Shown here in pieces: positions 8,270 through 17,401 of a DNA stretch of 64,000 nt. Source of the stretch: Planctomycetota bacterium (GTDB lineage Bacteria > Planctomycetota > UBA1135 > GCA-002686595); NCBI GenBank assembly GCA_016795205.1, contig JAEUHZ010000024.1:145563-209562 (forward strand), read 5' to 3'. The position numbers were made by a program, and so were the translations under genes. The stretch's first letter is position 1. The number at the start of each line of letters is the position of its first letter. The notes under the pieces were generated by a model. It did no database searches and was not told the origin of the DNA. It saw nothing but the letters and a program-made list of their open reading frames with translations.

Positions 8270-9604
8270 CTAGCGCTCCGGGGCCGCTCCGGCCTCGAGG
8301 GAGCGCACGAAGTGAACGAGCGCCCACACGTCCTCGCTCGTGACGGCCGGGCTGCCGTCGGGCCCCTTCGCCGTGCCGAGCGCCGGCATGGGCGTGCCCG
8401 GGATGCCCGACCAGATGCGGCGGTAGAGGTCGATGTTCCGCGCGCCGCCGCGATGGATGCCCAGGCGCAGGTCGCGCGGCAGGATCGGCCGGTCCCACGC
8501 GTCGAGGTACGCCGGCTCCTTCCTGCCCGAGAGGCCGATCTTCCACGCCGCGGGGCCGTCGCCCGCGCCGTGCTCGCCGTGACACGACGCGCAATTGCCC
8601 TTGGTCGTGTCGCGGAAGAGCGCCGCGCCGCGCGCGACGAGCTCCGGCGTGGACGGCGGGCAGTCGGATTCGGCCACGACGGGCGCGACCGGTCCGAGCC
8701 ACTTCGCGAGCACGTCCCCGGTCTCGGTGGCGATCGCATCGGGCTCGAGCTCGCCCTCGTCGGCGAAGTTCGCCGCCAGCCGCCGTTCGACCTCGCCGCG
8801 GACCGACAGGAGCCGGACGAGGTCCGCGAGCCCGTGGCGCTCGGCGAGCGAGAGTCGCGCGAAGCTCGGCATGGACGTGCCGTTCACGCCCTCCTCGAGC
8901 GTGCGCAGCAGGTCGGCGCGGCTCGGGCGCGCCGGCTGCGCGCGGCTCGTGTACTTGAAGACACCGTGGCGGAAGTCGCGCGGTCGCGGCTCGAGGAACG
9001 CGGCCGACGGTCCGTCGCCGCCGCCCTCTCGCCCGTGGCAGTGCAGGCATTCGGCCCGGTACAGCTCGGCCGAGTCCGCGAGGTCGGGATACCAGGCCAG
9101 GAACAGGTCGCGTCCGCGCGCGGCGAGGGTCGCAGCGTCGATGCGACCCGCCGCATGCTCCGCGCGCAGCGCCTGCCAGGCCGCGCGCAGCGCCGGACGT
9201 CGGGTCGCGACGCGCACGGCATCGAAGTCGCCGTCCGCCAGCGCGGCGAGCTGCCGCGCGAAGCCGCGCGCGTTGCCCGCCGCGATCCGGGCGCGATCGG
9301 AGGCGCCGAGCTCGCCCGACCCGCCCGCGCCCAGGGCCAGGTCGGGTCGGTTCGGGTCGAGGCCCTCCGCGGCCCAGGCCTCGAGCAGCGCGTAGCGCGG
9401 AGCAGCCGGCGGCCCGAACGCCTGCAGCAGCCCGGCTGCCAGTCCGGCCAACGCCGCGGCGTCGTCCTCGAGCGCCGCGCGCGTCGCGGGCGCCAGCGCG
9501 TAAGCACGCTCGGGCGGCTCTGGCTCGAAGCCGCACGACGCCGCCAGGCCGGAGACCAGGAGTCCCGCGCAGAGCTGCCGTCGTGCGGTGCAGGGGCGTG
9601 CCAA
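8270..9604 (-). CDS. Secreted diheme cytochrome c lipoprotein
   Basis: 444 residues with two class-I cytochrome c domains. The haem sites are C186-LH-C189-H190 and C338-AS-C341-H342; likely axial Met ligands are M245 (GTSMPSF) and M406 (GTPMPAL). The preferred start is a TTG at 9604, because it places a lipobox (LAAS-C24) after a hydrophobic stretch; a longer GTG start at 9706 would bury that signal. The first 170 residues after the lipobox are alpha-helical and not haem-binding. As first gene of the operon it probably passes electrons to the CuA site of CoxB. Preceded by a good promoter-like sequence. Confidence 0.85.
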   Translation of the reverse strand: MARPCTARRQLCAGLLVSGLAASCGFEPEPPERAYALAPATRAALEDDAAALAGLAAGLLQAFGPPAAPRYALLEAWAAEGLDPNRPDLALGAGGSGELGASDRARIAAGNARGFARQLAALADGDFDAVRVATRRPALRAAWQALRAEHAAGRIDAATLAARGRDLFLAWYPDLADSAELYRAECLHCHGREGGGDGPSAAFLEPRPRDFRHGVFKYTSRAQPARPSRADLLRTLEEGVNGTSMPSFARLSLAERHGLADLVRLLSVRGEVERRLAANFADEGELEPDAIATETGDVLAKWLGPVAPVVAESDCPPSTPELVARGAALFRDTTKGNCASCHGEHGAGDGPAAWKIGLSGRKEPAYLDAWDRPILPRDLRLGIHRGGARNIDLYRRIWSGIPGTPMPALGTAKGPDGSPAVTSEDVWALVHFVRSLEAGAAPER

Positions 9605-9633
9605 GCGCGGAGCGGCCTCGGGCCGAACGCGCG

Positions 9634-9661
9634 ATTCTCGACCGGGCGTCGAGCCTGTCAA
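9634..9661 (-). promoter_or_regulatory. Sigma-70-like promoter of the oxidase operon
   Basis: On the minus strand a perfect TTGACA (-35, 9661-9656) is followed after 16 bases by GAGAAT (-10, 9639-9634), giving a leader of about 20 bases before the TTG start at 9604. It is one of the few -35 matches in this GC-rich window. Inferred, not proven. Confidence 0.5.
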
Positions 9662-9723
9662 GCGCGGTCGGCTCCCCCGGATCGGGTACGTTGGTGTGCT
9701 GACCACGACGGGCAGACCGCGAC

Positions 9724-10836
9724 GTGAACACCCCCCTGCTCCTGGAACTGCACCGCGCCGCGGGAGCGCGCCTGCGCGAGGATCCCGCCGAGGTCCTGAC
9801 CTTCGGCGACGTCCCGGCCGAATACGCCGCCGCGACGCAGGGCGCTGCGCTGCTCGATGCGACGACGCTCGGCGCCGTCGAGGCCCGCGGCCTGGACGCC
9901 GTCGACTTCCTGCACCGCATCACGGCCAACGACGTGCGTGGACTCGCGGCTGGCCGTGTCGCGCGCAACCTGCTCTTGTCCAGCAAGGGCAAGGTGCTGT
10001 TCGACTTCGAGACCGAGCGCGGTGCCGAGGGTCTCAGGCTGGTGCTGGCCGCCGCGCGCGCGCCGGCGCTGGCCGACGCGCTCGAGCTGTACCACTTCAC
10101 CGAGAAGGTCGCCTTCGAGGTCACCAGCGAGCGCCTGGCTCCGCTCGAAGTCGTCGGTCCCCGGGCAGCCGAGGTCGTGCGCGCCGTGAGCGGCTTGGCC
10201 ACCGAGCCCGCGCCGGGCACGTGGACCGCGGCGCGGTTCGAGGGCGCGGCGCTGTCGGTCACGGCGACGGGCGTGGCGGGCTCGCCCGGGTTCCGTCTCG
10301 ACGCCGGCCCCGAACGCGCCGCCGCGCTGTGGCGCGCGCTCGCGGCCGCCGGCGCGCGGCCGATCGGAGTCGTGGCGCGTGAGATCCTGCGCATCGAGGC
10401 CTGCTGCGCGGCCTGGGGCGCCGACGTCGACGAGCAGGTCTATCCGCAGGAGGCGCGTCTGGAGCGCGCCTTCAGCCTGACGAAGGGCTGCTACACGGGC
10501 CAGGAGGTCGTGGCCAAGATCGACACGTACGGCGGCCTGAACAAGCGCCTCACGGCCTTGCGCGTCGCGCACGACGACCCGGTGCCGCGCGGCACGCGCC
10601 TCCACCGCCTCGACGACGGCCAGTGGCGCGACCTGGGCGTCGTCACGAGCTGGGCCTACTCCTTCGTGCTCGACACGGGGCTCGTCCTGGCATTCGTGAA
10701 ACGCCGCCATCAGGGGGTCGGCACGGAGTTCCGCCTGGGAGACGGCCCGGCGACCGCCACGGTCGTGCCGATGCCGGTGCGTCCCGGCGCGCTCAGCGTG
10801 ACGGGCGAGTTCGAGTCGGCGACCGGCGGCGCGTGA
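9724..10836 (+). CDS. ygfZ: YgfZ/GcvT-like folate-binding protein
   Basis: 370 residues with the folate-binding GcvT fold. The YgfZ signature KGCYTGQE is at residues 254-261, with the diagnostic Cys at 256. The N-terminal half shows the DFLHRITANDV and LLLSSKGKVLFDF segments typical of the family. YgfZ proteins use tetrahydrofolate and assist repair or assembly of some iron-sulfur enzymes. GTG start at 9724. Transcribed away from the oxidase operon. Its stop is only two bases from the stop of the convergent DUF3108 gene, leaving no room for a dedicated terminator. Confidence 0.88.
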   Translation: MNTPLLLELHRAAGARLREDPAEVLTFGDVPAEYAAATQGAALLDATTLGAVEARGLDAVDFLHRITANDVRGLAAGRVARNLLLSSKGKVLFDFETERGAEGLRLVLAAARAPALADALELYHFTEKVAFEVTSERLAPLEVVGPRAAEVVRAVSGLATEPAPGTWTAARFEGAALSVTATGVAGSPGFRLDAGPERAAALWRALAAAGARPIGVVAREILRIEACCAAWGADVDEQVYPQEARLERAFSLTKGCYTGQEVVAKIDTYGGLNKRLTALRVAHDDPVPRGTRLHRLDDGQWRDLGVVTSWAYSFVLDTGLVLAFVKRRHQGVGTEFRLGDGPATATVVPMPVRPGALSVTGEFESATGGA

Positions 10837-10838
10837 GC

Positions 10839-11909
10839 TCAGCGCGCCGGCGCGAAGTCCGGCGGGGTCCCGCGGTAGCGCTTGAGCACGACGGACAGGT
10901 CCAGGTTGCCCACGAGCGGCACCGGGATCGGCAGCTCGCCCTGGATCAGCACCGGCACGCCGGACCGCGCGTCGAACCAGATCTGGATCGCGCCCTGGAT
11001 GCCGAACAGCCCCTGGAAATGGCTCGGCGAGCCCTCGGGCTCGCCCTCTCCGCCCGCCAGGTCGGCGGAGAGCTTCATCTGAACGCACTCGAACCGCCCG
11101 GCCGGCACGCTCTGGCGGCGCGTCTCCCCGCGCTCGATCTTCACGCGCCACACGCGCTGGCGGTCGACGATCGTGAAGGCCGTGGACTTCACGTCGAGGT
11201 CGACCATCGCGCGCGCGGCGTACACGGCGCTCAGCATGTCGAGCGCGTTCTGGTCGACCTCGCGACGCTTGGGATCGCGCCACACGCGGTGCTCGGCGAG
11301 CTTGCACTTCTTGCAGTGGTAGGGCTTGCCCCACGCCCAGATCGAATCGACGAAGTGCGCCTTCTCCGAGCAGCCGCCACAGTGGCCGTCCGAGCGGTAC
11401 TCGGCCATGAAGGTCCCGGCCAGGATGCCGAGCTTCAGCTCGCGCTCGCGGTTCTCCGAGCCGCGCTGCACGTCCTTGTAGAGCACGCGCGGCCAATCCA
11501 ACGGCATGTGGCTGGCGGTCAGGGTGTGGGTGATCTCGTAGCCGGCGTAGCCGCCCTTCGCGACGGACTTGACCCAGGCGCGATCGAACAGCTCGACCTT
11601 GCGCTCGGCCTCACGCGCGGACGGCAGCCCGAGCGGCGTGCGCTCGACGCCCGAGGACAGCGTCACGTCGCCGACGTCGATGTCGCCGAGGATGCCCACG
11701 TCGATGATCACGTCGAAGACCAGCTCCTCGTCGCGCGGCAGGAGCAGCGGGACGTGGCCCGCGCCACGCTCGATGCGGATGAACTCCGGGGGAGCGGGCG
11801 CGGGGCCGCTCTGGGCAGCGGGAGGCCCCTGCGAGAGCGCGGGGCTCGGCGGGACCGGCGAACCCTGGGTGGTCGGAGTCAGGGCCAGGACGAGCGCAGC
11901 ACGAATCAC
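10839..11909 (-). CDS. DUF3108 secreted protein with inserted Cys4 zinc-ribbon-like segment
   Basis: 356 residues. A short leader and a Pro/Ala-rich linker precede a DUF3108-type beta domain: the opening LVFDVIIDVGILGDIDVGDV (64-83) and the DQNALDMLSAVYAAR segment (about 219-233) are family hallmarks. Between them lies an unusual segment with C177-GG-C180 and C199-KK-C202, spaced like a zinc ribbon, and a further His at 198. DUF3108 proteins are usually exported and of unclear function. The GTG start at 11909 is chosen because it is the only one giving a hydrophobic leader without running into the neighbouring gene. Confidence 0.72.
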   Translation of the reverse strand: MIRAALVLALTPTTQGSPVPPSPALSQGPPAAQSGPAPAPPEFIRIERGAGHVPLLLPRDEELVFDVIIDVGILGDIDVGDVTLSSGVERTPLGLPSAREAERKVELFDRAWVKSVAKGGYAGYEITHTLTASHMPLDWPRVLYKDVQRGSENRERELKLGILAGTFMAEYRSDGHCGGCSEKAHFVDSIWAWGKPYHCKKCKLAEHRVWRDPKRREVDQNALDMLSAVYAARAMVDLDVKSTAFTIVDRQRVWRVKIERGETRRQSVPAGRFECVQMKLSADLAGGEGEPEGSPSHFQGLFGIQGAIQIWFDARSGVPVLIQGELPIPVPLVGNLDLSVVLKRYRGTPPDFAPAR

Positions 11910-11961
11910 CGCTCGATCCTGGCCTACGGCGGCACGCGAGGGAAGGACGGAGCGCTGGCCT

Positions 11962-13014
11962 TCACACACGCCGTGCACGGCGCTCGGCCAGCACGTCCTC
12001 GGCTTCCTCGATCGCCACGCGGGAGGGCGCCCAGCCCTCGGCCCGCGCCCGGTCGAGGATCCGCGCGGTCGTGGCGGCCACCCGGTCGCCGATCGCGGCC
12101 ACCGGCTCGCGACGGCCCTCCAGGTGGAACAGGGCCCCGCGCACCAGGGCGCCGGCGTTGAGCACGAAGTCGGGAGCGAACAGGATGCCACGCTCGTGCA
12201 GCCGCTCGCCGTGGGCGTGGCGCGCGAGCACATTGTTCGCGCCGCCGGCGACGACGCGGCAGCGCAGCCTGGCGATGGACAGGTCGTGCAGGATGCCTCC
12301 CAGGGCACAGGGCGCGAAGACGTCGCAGCGCTGGTCGAACTCGGTCGCCGGGTCGACGAGTTCGATCTCGAGCTCGTGGGAGATGGCCCGCGCGCGGGCC
12401 GAGTCCAGGTCGGACGCGCGCACGCGGGCACCGCGTGCCACGAGCCGCCGCGCCAGCCCCGCGCCGACCTCGCCCAGCCCCTGGACGACGATGCTCCGGC
12501 GCGGGAGGTCGGCCTCGCCGTCCAGGTGCTCGAGCGCCGCGAGCAGGCCGCGGAACACGCCCTCGACGGTCGACTCGACGAGCTCTCCGGGACCGCTCGG
12601 CCCAGGATCCGTCGCATGGCGGGTGCGCGCCGCGAGAGCGCGCAACTCGGCTTCGCCGGTGCCGACGTCCGGTCCGGCGCACCAGCGCCCGGCGAGGCGC
12701 TCCGCGAGATCGCCCACGGCGCGGTAGGCGGCGGGCAGGTCGAGGCCCCCGCGGTCGAGGATCGTCATCTTCGCACCACCCGCGGGCAGGCCGGCCAGCG
12801 CGCACTTGTACGTCATCGCGCGCGCCAGCCGCAGGGCGTCGCGCAGGGCCCCGTCCTCGTCCTCGTAGGCCCAGCGCCGCACGCCGCCGAAGGCCGGGCC
12901 TGCGCTGGAGTCGTGGATGGCCAGGAAGGCGCGCAGGCCGGACCGTGCGTCGTGCACGGCCAGGACCTCCTCGAAGCCCTCGCGGGACATCGCGTCGAGG
13001 ATGTGGGTCGCCAT
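11962..13014 (-). CDS. Leucine/valine dehydrogenase-type amino acid dehydrogenase
   Basis: 350 residues, matching the length of the leucine dehydrogenase branch of the Glu/Leu/Phe/Val dehydrogenases. The two active-site lysines are present with normal spacing, K70 (MTYK) and K82 (GGAKM), as is the conserved GPDVGT segment (Asp about 116). A Rossmann motif VVQGLGEVGAGLA begins the NAD-binding half. It would catalyse reversible NAD-dependent deamination of branched-chain amino acids in the cytoplasm. Substrate choice between Leu and Val cannot be settled by eye. ATG at 13014. The 52-base gap to the DUF3108 gene suggests a loose operon. Confidence 0.85.
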   Translation of the reverse strand: MATHILDAMSREGFEEVLAVHDARSGLRAFLAIHDSSAGPAFGGVRRWAYEDEDGALRDALRLARAMTYKCALAGLPAGGAKMTILDRGGLDLPAAYRAVGDLAERLAGRWCAGPDVGTGEAELRALAARTRHATDPGPSGPGELVESTVEGVFRGLLAALEHLDGEADLPRRSIVVQGLGEVGAGLARRLVARGARVRASDLDSARARAISHELEIELVDPATEFDQRCDVFAPCALGGILHDLSIARLRCRVVAGGANNVLARHAHGERLHERGILFAPDFVLNAGALVRGALFHLEGRREPVAAIGDRVAATTARILDRARAEGWAPSRVAIEEAEDVLAERRARRV

Positions 13015-13151
13015 CGGGGACGGGGGCGGCGCGCGAGGCCGCTGCGCTCCGGCGTGGTGGGCCGTGGGGCAGCCGGCTAGTCTACGCGCTGCCGCGGTCC
13101 CGCCGAGCACCGGGAGGGAAGAGCGCGGCCCGGACGTCGTCCACCCGCCCC

Positions 13152-14099
13152 ATGCAGGCCCGCGCGCGCTTCCTCCTCCCCCTCGCCCTCCTCGCCGCCG
13201 CCTGTTCGTCGACGTCGTCGGACCGCTCCCCGGCCGCCGAAGCCGCGGATGCGGCGCGCTCGACGGCCCCCGAGCGGCCGATCGCGGAGATCGTCGAGGG
13301 CACGCGCCAGCCGGAACCGATCGGCGCGCTGCTGACCTCGCTCGACCAGCAGATGACGGCTTGGAACAACCTGTTCCTTTCGGCGCAGACCGACGTCGAC
13401 CGCTCCAAGGCCCGCACGCTCGAGAAGGCGATCATGACCACGGCCCACAACCGTCGTCAGGAGATCCAGGAGCAACTCGAGGTCGGCCCGCTGAACAATC
13501 GCATCGTGGCCGCCGCGGCGCTGGGCTTCACGCGCAGCCCGGACGCGCAGAGTCCGCTCCTCGCGGCGCTCGACGACGACGAGCCCCAGGTCGTCGCGTC
13601 CGCGCTCCTCGGCCTCTGGCTGCTCGGGCGCGCCGACACGCCGCTCGATCGGATCCTGGCCTTGATGACCGCGGGCGAGACAGCCGAGGTGCGCACGAAT
13701 GCCGCGCTGTGCCTGGCCACGCTGGTCAAGGGCGGCGCGCGCGCGCCGTCCCTGATCCCGACGCTGCGCGTGGGACTCATGGATCAGGCCCCAACCGTGC
13801 GGGCGCATTGCGCGCTCACGCTGGCGGAGCTCGGTGACACGGTCTCGTTCCAGGCCATCGCGGACATGCTCAACGAGCGCACGACGCTGACGGTTTCCGC
13901 CGCGGCCCGCGCGGTCGCTTTCCTGACCACGCAGGACAACAAGCTGCGGGGCAAGGGCGCGCGGGCGCTGGTTTCCGCCTGGCTGCGAGCGGCCGAGCCC
14001 GCGAAGTCCGCGATCTACCGCGCCATGGTCGAGCTCTCCGGCACGAATTACGGCTCGAACGAGGAGGACTGGACGAGGTGGGCCTCGCGGCTGCCCTGA
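13152..14099 (+). CDS. HEAT-repeat lipoprotein
   Basis: 315 residues. The leader ends in a lipobox (LLAAAC-S), so it is probably an outer- or inner-membrane lipoprotein. After a low-complexity linker, residues about 110-290 form HEAT-like helical pairs with repeated AALG/ALLALxD patterns. HEAT repeats usually serve protein-protein contact; no catalytic motif is visible. It overlaps the next gene by 22 bases, so the two are probably co-expressed. ATG at 13152; a purine-rich stretch (GGGAGGGAAG, about 13111-13120) lies about 30 bases upstream, too far to be a clear ribosome binding site. Confidence 0.65.
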   Translation: MQARARFLLPLALLAAACSSTSSDRSPAAEAADAARSTAPERPIAEIVEGTRQPEPIGALLTSLDQQMTAWNNLFLSAQTDVDRSKARTLEKAIMTTAHNRRQEIQEQLEVGPLNNRIVAAAALGFTRSPDAQSPLLAALDDDEPQVVASALLGLWLLGRADTPLDRILALMTAGETAEVRTNAALCLATLVKGGARAPSLIPTLRVGLMDQAPTVRAHCALTLAELGDTVSFQAIADMLNERTTLTVSAAARAVAFLTTQDNKLRGKGARALVSAWLRAAEPAKSAIYRAMVELSGTNYGSNEEDWTRWASRLP

Positions 14100-15253
14100 G
14101 CGCCAGCGCGATCCTGGCATCGATCGCGGCGCAGGCTGTGCCGCCGGGCCAGACTCCGCCGGCCGGACAGGCCTCGCCCGTCCCCGCGCGCCCGGGCCCG
14201 ACGCCCCTCGAGCCGCCGCCGCCCCGCGCGCCGATCGCGGGGCTGCGCGGCTTCGAATCGCGCTCACGCCTGGTCTACGCGGCGCAACCCGGGCGCGCCC
14301 ACGAGCTCCGGGCCGCCTACGTGTTCCCAGACCGCGTGCGCTGGTGGATCTCGGCGCGCGAGGGCGCGACGGAGGAGCGCCGCCTCCGGTACCAGTACGG
14401 CCCCCACGTGCTGGCCGTCGAGCCCAGCCAGTCCGCCTCGATCGAGTACCGGGCCGAGGACCGCGACGCGCTGCTCGCGGCCTTCGAGCTGCGGCGCGCC
14501 CTGTTCCTCTACCCGGACGGTTGCGCGTGGAGCGGCTCAGGTTCGGTGCGCACGGCGACCCTCGCGAGCGGCGACGTGCTCACCGCGAAGCTCGCGGGGG
14601 AACCCGCGCGTCCCATCGAGATCGAGTATGCGCCGCGGCGCGGAGAGACCCGCGACAGCTGCCGCGCGATCACCTGGGCCGTGACTGGCGGGCGCGCCTG
14701 GCCGGCGACGTTCGAGCTGTGGAACGGCGCCACCCTGGCCTGGCGCGAAGCCGTCGAGTCCGTCGACGTCGAGACGCGCATCCTCGATTCGTTCTTCATC
14801 CCGCCGGACCGACGCGGCGCCGCGGGAGCGCCCGTCGAGGGTGTGCGCGACCTCGACATCCCGCCGACCTGCCTGCGGCGCGTCCCGCTGGAGCCCGGTA
14901 CGAGCTGGGATGCGGCGCGCGCGGCGCGGGCCAAGCTCGCAGAGGACTGGCCGGCGACCGGGGCGCCGGCACTCGAGGAGTTCCTGACCTTCGAGCTCCG
15001 AGAGGATGGGCTCCCGGCCGCGATCCACCTGCGCCTGGCGCGCGTGCCGGAGCGCGCCCCCGAGGGGTTCGTGATCCTGCCCGAGCGCCTGGGCGCCGCG
15101 ACCTCCGTGCGCGGGCTCTCGGCCGTGACCCCGGCGGTCCTGGAGCGCGTCCGCCACCGGCTGCCAGCGGGGGGGGAGCCCGGCCCGGCCTACGCCCGCT
15201 TCGACGGGCGTCGCCCCGACCCCGACGTCGTCGTCGTGGTCCCGATCCGCTGA
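14078..15253 (+). CDS. Secreted protein of unknown function
   Basis: 391 residues. A signal peptide (about 1-20) is followed by a Pro-rich linker (21-50) and a beta-rich region containing AYVFPDRVRWW, LRYQYGPHVLAVEP and similar strands. This could be a LolA/LppX-like half-barrel, but I do not recognise a named family. Two Cys (in YPDGCAW and DSCRAI) could form a disulfide. The GTG start at 14078 lies inside the preceding HEAT gene and has a GAGGAGG element ten bases upstream, within that gene. Co-expression with the HEAT lipoprotein is likely. Confidence 0.55.
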   Translation: MGLAAALSASAILASIAAQAVPPGQTPPAGQASPVPARPGPTPLEPPPPRAPIAGLRGFESRSRLVYAAQPGRAHELRAAYVFPDRVRWWISAREGATEERRLRYQYGPHVLAVEPSQSASIEYRAEDRDALLAAFELRRALFLYPDGCAWSGSGSVRTATLASGDVLTAKLAGEPARPIEIEYAPRRGETRDSCRAITWAVTGGRAWPATFELWNGATLAWREAVESVDVETRILDSFFIPPDRRGAAGAPVEGVRDLDIPPTCLRRVPLEPGTSWDAARAARAKLAEDWPATGAPALEEFLTFELREDGLPAAIHLRLARVPERAPEGFVILPERLGAATSVRGLSAVTPAVLERVRHRLPAGGEPGPAYARFDGRRPDPDVVVVVPIR

Positions 15254-15279
15254 CGTTCGCGGTCTCGCCGGCCGGCTCT

Positions 15280-15295
15280 GTCCTCCGCGGAGGAC
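15280..15295. promoter_or_regulatory. Perfect 16-bp palindrome upstream of the Trp-rich protein gene
   Basis: GTCCTCCGCGGAGGAC reads identically on both strands. It sits 27 bases after one stop codon and about 110 bases before the next ATG. It could be a dimeric repressor site or a terminator stem; no T-run follows it. Confidence 0.35.
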
Positions 15296-15406
15296 CGCAC
15301 CGAGATCGGGAATGGACCCGCTTCCCGGGCTAGGTAGGACCAGGGCACGGCACCTCAATTGCTGTCGACCTGCGTCCGCCGTCCCCCCAGCCCAGCCACC
15401 AGCCCC

Positions 15407-17395
15407 ATGGTCCAGCAACCCACCGGCCGCTCGTCATACCTCGCCCTGGTCGCGCTCCTGGCGTTGGCCGTCCAGGCCGAGGCCCAGCGGCCCGGCGCCG
15501 GCCGACCTGGCAGCGGCGGAGGGGCACCGTCCGCGTCGCGACCCTCGGCACCCTCGGCGCCCTCGGCCTCGAGGCCCTCCGCCCCGAGCGTCTCGCGGCC
15601 CGCTCCGGCACCCACGGTGAGCCGTCCGACGGCGGCTCCGGCGCCCTCGCGCGGCAGCGCCTCCCCGGCCCCGGCTGCTCGCCCGGCACCCGCGCCGGCC
15701 GCGTCCCCGACCAGCGCGCCGGCGCCGACGTCCCGATTCGCTCCGAGCCCACGCGCTGCGACGCCGGCTCCCGAGGCGCCGCGCTCCGGCGCGCCGCGCG
15801 AGCAAGCCCCGGCCCCGACACGCGCTGCCCCCGGGCGGGTGTTCGACGGCGGGAGGGACGCACAGCCCGCCCCGAGCGACCGTCAAGACCCTGGCCCGCT
15901 CCTGCCCTCGACCGGCAACCCGCGGGTGGCGCAGCCCGCGCCGGTCATCGATCTCTCCTCCGCGGTGCGCGTGCCGCGCCCGACCGTCCCAAGCCTGGCT
16001 GGCTCGCGCAGCGGACCCGAAGCGGGACTCTCGCGTGGGCGTCTCGCGGGCGCGGGACTCGACCCGGCACGGCCGACCGCGGCCGCCCCGCGCCCCGCAG
16101 CGGACGCCGAGGGGCTGCGAGCGCGCTACGGCAGCGGTGGCGGCGAGATCCCAGCGGCGGACCGCGCCGTGCGAAGCCGCGCCGACGGACTCTCGGCCGG
16201 CCGCGCCCGCGCCGAGGCCGACGCCGCAGCGCCCCGTGGACGCGCCACGGAGCGCTCGGGCAGCACGCGCCTGGGGACGGCAGGCGACGACGGTGCGCGC
16301 GCGCGCGGCAGTGCTGACGCGACACGGAGCCGCACCCCTGAGGCGAGCGGACGAGTCCGCGCGCGCGAGGTCGATCAGCGCGGTGCGAGCACGACGTCCG
16401 AGCGCGTGCGCGAGGCGCTGCGTCGCGATGGCGAGCTGGCTCGCTCGAATCCCGAGGTCTCCGCCCGGCAACGCGCCGCGACGCGGGCCGCGCACGCCGC
16501 GGGTGCCGTCGGGACCGGCGTGATCATCGGAACGTGCGGAACCGTCTACGGCGGCGGCGGCACCACGCCGAGTTGCTGGGATCCGTACGGTGACGTCTGG
16601 GGTGGCACCGGCTGGTACTGGAACACCTGCTGGACCGGCGGTTGGTGGTGGGGCTTCGGCTACGGCTGGCCCTACGGCTCCTGCTGGTGGGGTTGGCCCT
16701 CGTACTGGTCCTGCTACTGGCCCTGGGGCTACGGCTGGTCGACCTGGGGCTGGTACTCCTCGCCGTGGATCTACTCCGGCGTGGTCTACGTGGACTCGAC
16801 CCCCGAGGTCGTGGTGATCCGCGAGGAGGCGCCCGCGCCGGCCGTCGAGCCCGCGGCCGCGCCGGCGCCGGCGGGCGCCCCGCCGCAGGTCGCGCCGGAG
16901 ATCCGCGCCGGGCTCGAAAGCTCGGCCGACGAGTCCCTGGCCGCCGGCGACACGGCGTTCCGCGAGGGGCGCTACAGCGACGCGGTGCGCCACTACGCGC
17001 GCGCGGTGGAGTTCGCGCCGGAGCGCGGCAGCTTGTGGCTGATCCTGTCCGACGCGCTGTTCGCCACGGGCGACTACCACTACGCCGCCTATGCCCTGCG
17101 CAAGTCCCTCGAGCTCGACGCCACGCTGCTCGAGCCGCTGGTCGACAAGCACGAGTGGTACGGCGACCCGGCTGAGTTCGACCGGCACATCGCCTGGGCC
17201 GAGGCCTACCTGCGCGACCGGGTCCTCGACGAGGACGCGCGCCTGGTCCTGGCGGCGAACTACCTGTTCGCGCGGCGCCATGCATCTGCCGTCGATGCGC
17301 TGGAGAGCGCGTTCGGGGCCGGCTTGGTGGAGACCAAGGCCGGCAGGCTCGTCCTGGAGCGCGCGCGGCGCGCGCTGGGCAGCGCGCCGCGCTAG
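15407..17395 (+). CDS. Secreted low-complexity protein with Trp-rich segment and TPR tail
   Basis: 662 residues in four parts. A signal peptide (about 1-26, ending QAEA) is followed by a long Pro/Ala/Ser/Arg-rich disordered region (27-380). Residues 390-454 hold 19 tryptophans in 65 residues together with many Gly and Tyr (CWDPYGDVW through SSPW). The C-terminus (about 505-650) has TPR-like helices such as AAGDTAFREGRYSDAVRHYARAVEFAPE. The Trp-rich block ends in a VVYVDSTPEVVVI strand. I know no named family for the whole protein. A surface or cell-wall role is a guess. ATG at 15407; stop six bases from the convergent galactokinase stop. Confidence 0.65.
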   Translation: MVQQPTGRSSYLALVALLALAVQAEAQRPGAGRPGSGGGAPSASRPSAPSAPSASRPSAPSVSRPAPAPTVSRPTAAPAPSRGSASPAPAARPAPAPAASPTSAPAPTSRFAPSPRAATPAPEAPRSGAPREQAPAPTRAAPGRVFDGGRDAQPAPSDRQDPGPLLPSTGNPRVAQPAPVIDLSSAVRVPRPTVPSLAGSRSGPEAGLSRGRLAGAGLDPARPTAAAPRPAADAEGLRARYGSGGGEIPAADRAVRSRADGLSAGRARAEADAAAPRGRATERSGSTRLGTAGDDGARARGSADATRSRTPEASGRVRAREVDQRGASTTSERVREALRRDGELARSNPEVSARQRAATRAAHAAGAVGTGVIIGTCGTVYGGGGTTPSCWDPYGDVWGGTGWYWNTCWTGGWWWGFGYGWPYGSCWWGWPSYWSCYWPWGYGWSTWGWYSSPWIYSGVVYVDSTPEVVVIREEAPAPAVEPAAAPAPAGAPPQVAPEIRAGLESSADESLAAGDTAFREGRYSDAVRHYARAVEFAPERGSLWLILSDALFATGDYHYAAYALRKSLELDATLLEPLVDKHEWYGDPAEFDRHIAWAEAYLRDRVLDEDARLVLAANYLFARRHASAVDALESAFGAGLVETKAGRLVLERARRALGSAPR

Positions 17396-17401
17396 GGCTC
17401 G

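Noticed and set aside
9585..9610. TGGCACG-like sigma-54 promoter element at the start of the cytochrome gene
   Set aside because: The GG to GC spacing is 9, not 10, and the element lies inside the likely coding start. The TTGACA box upstream is a better promoter.
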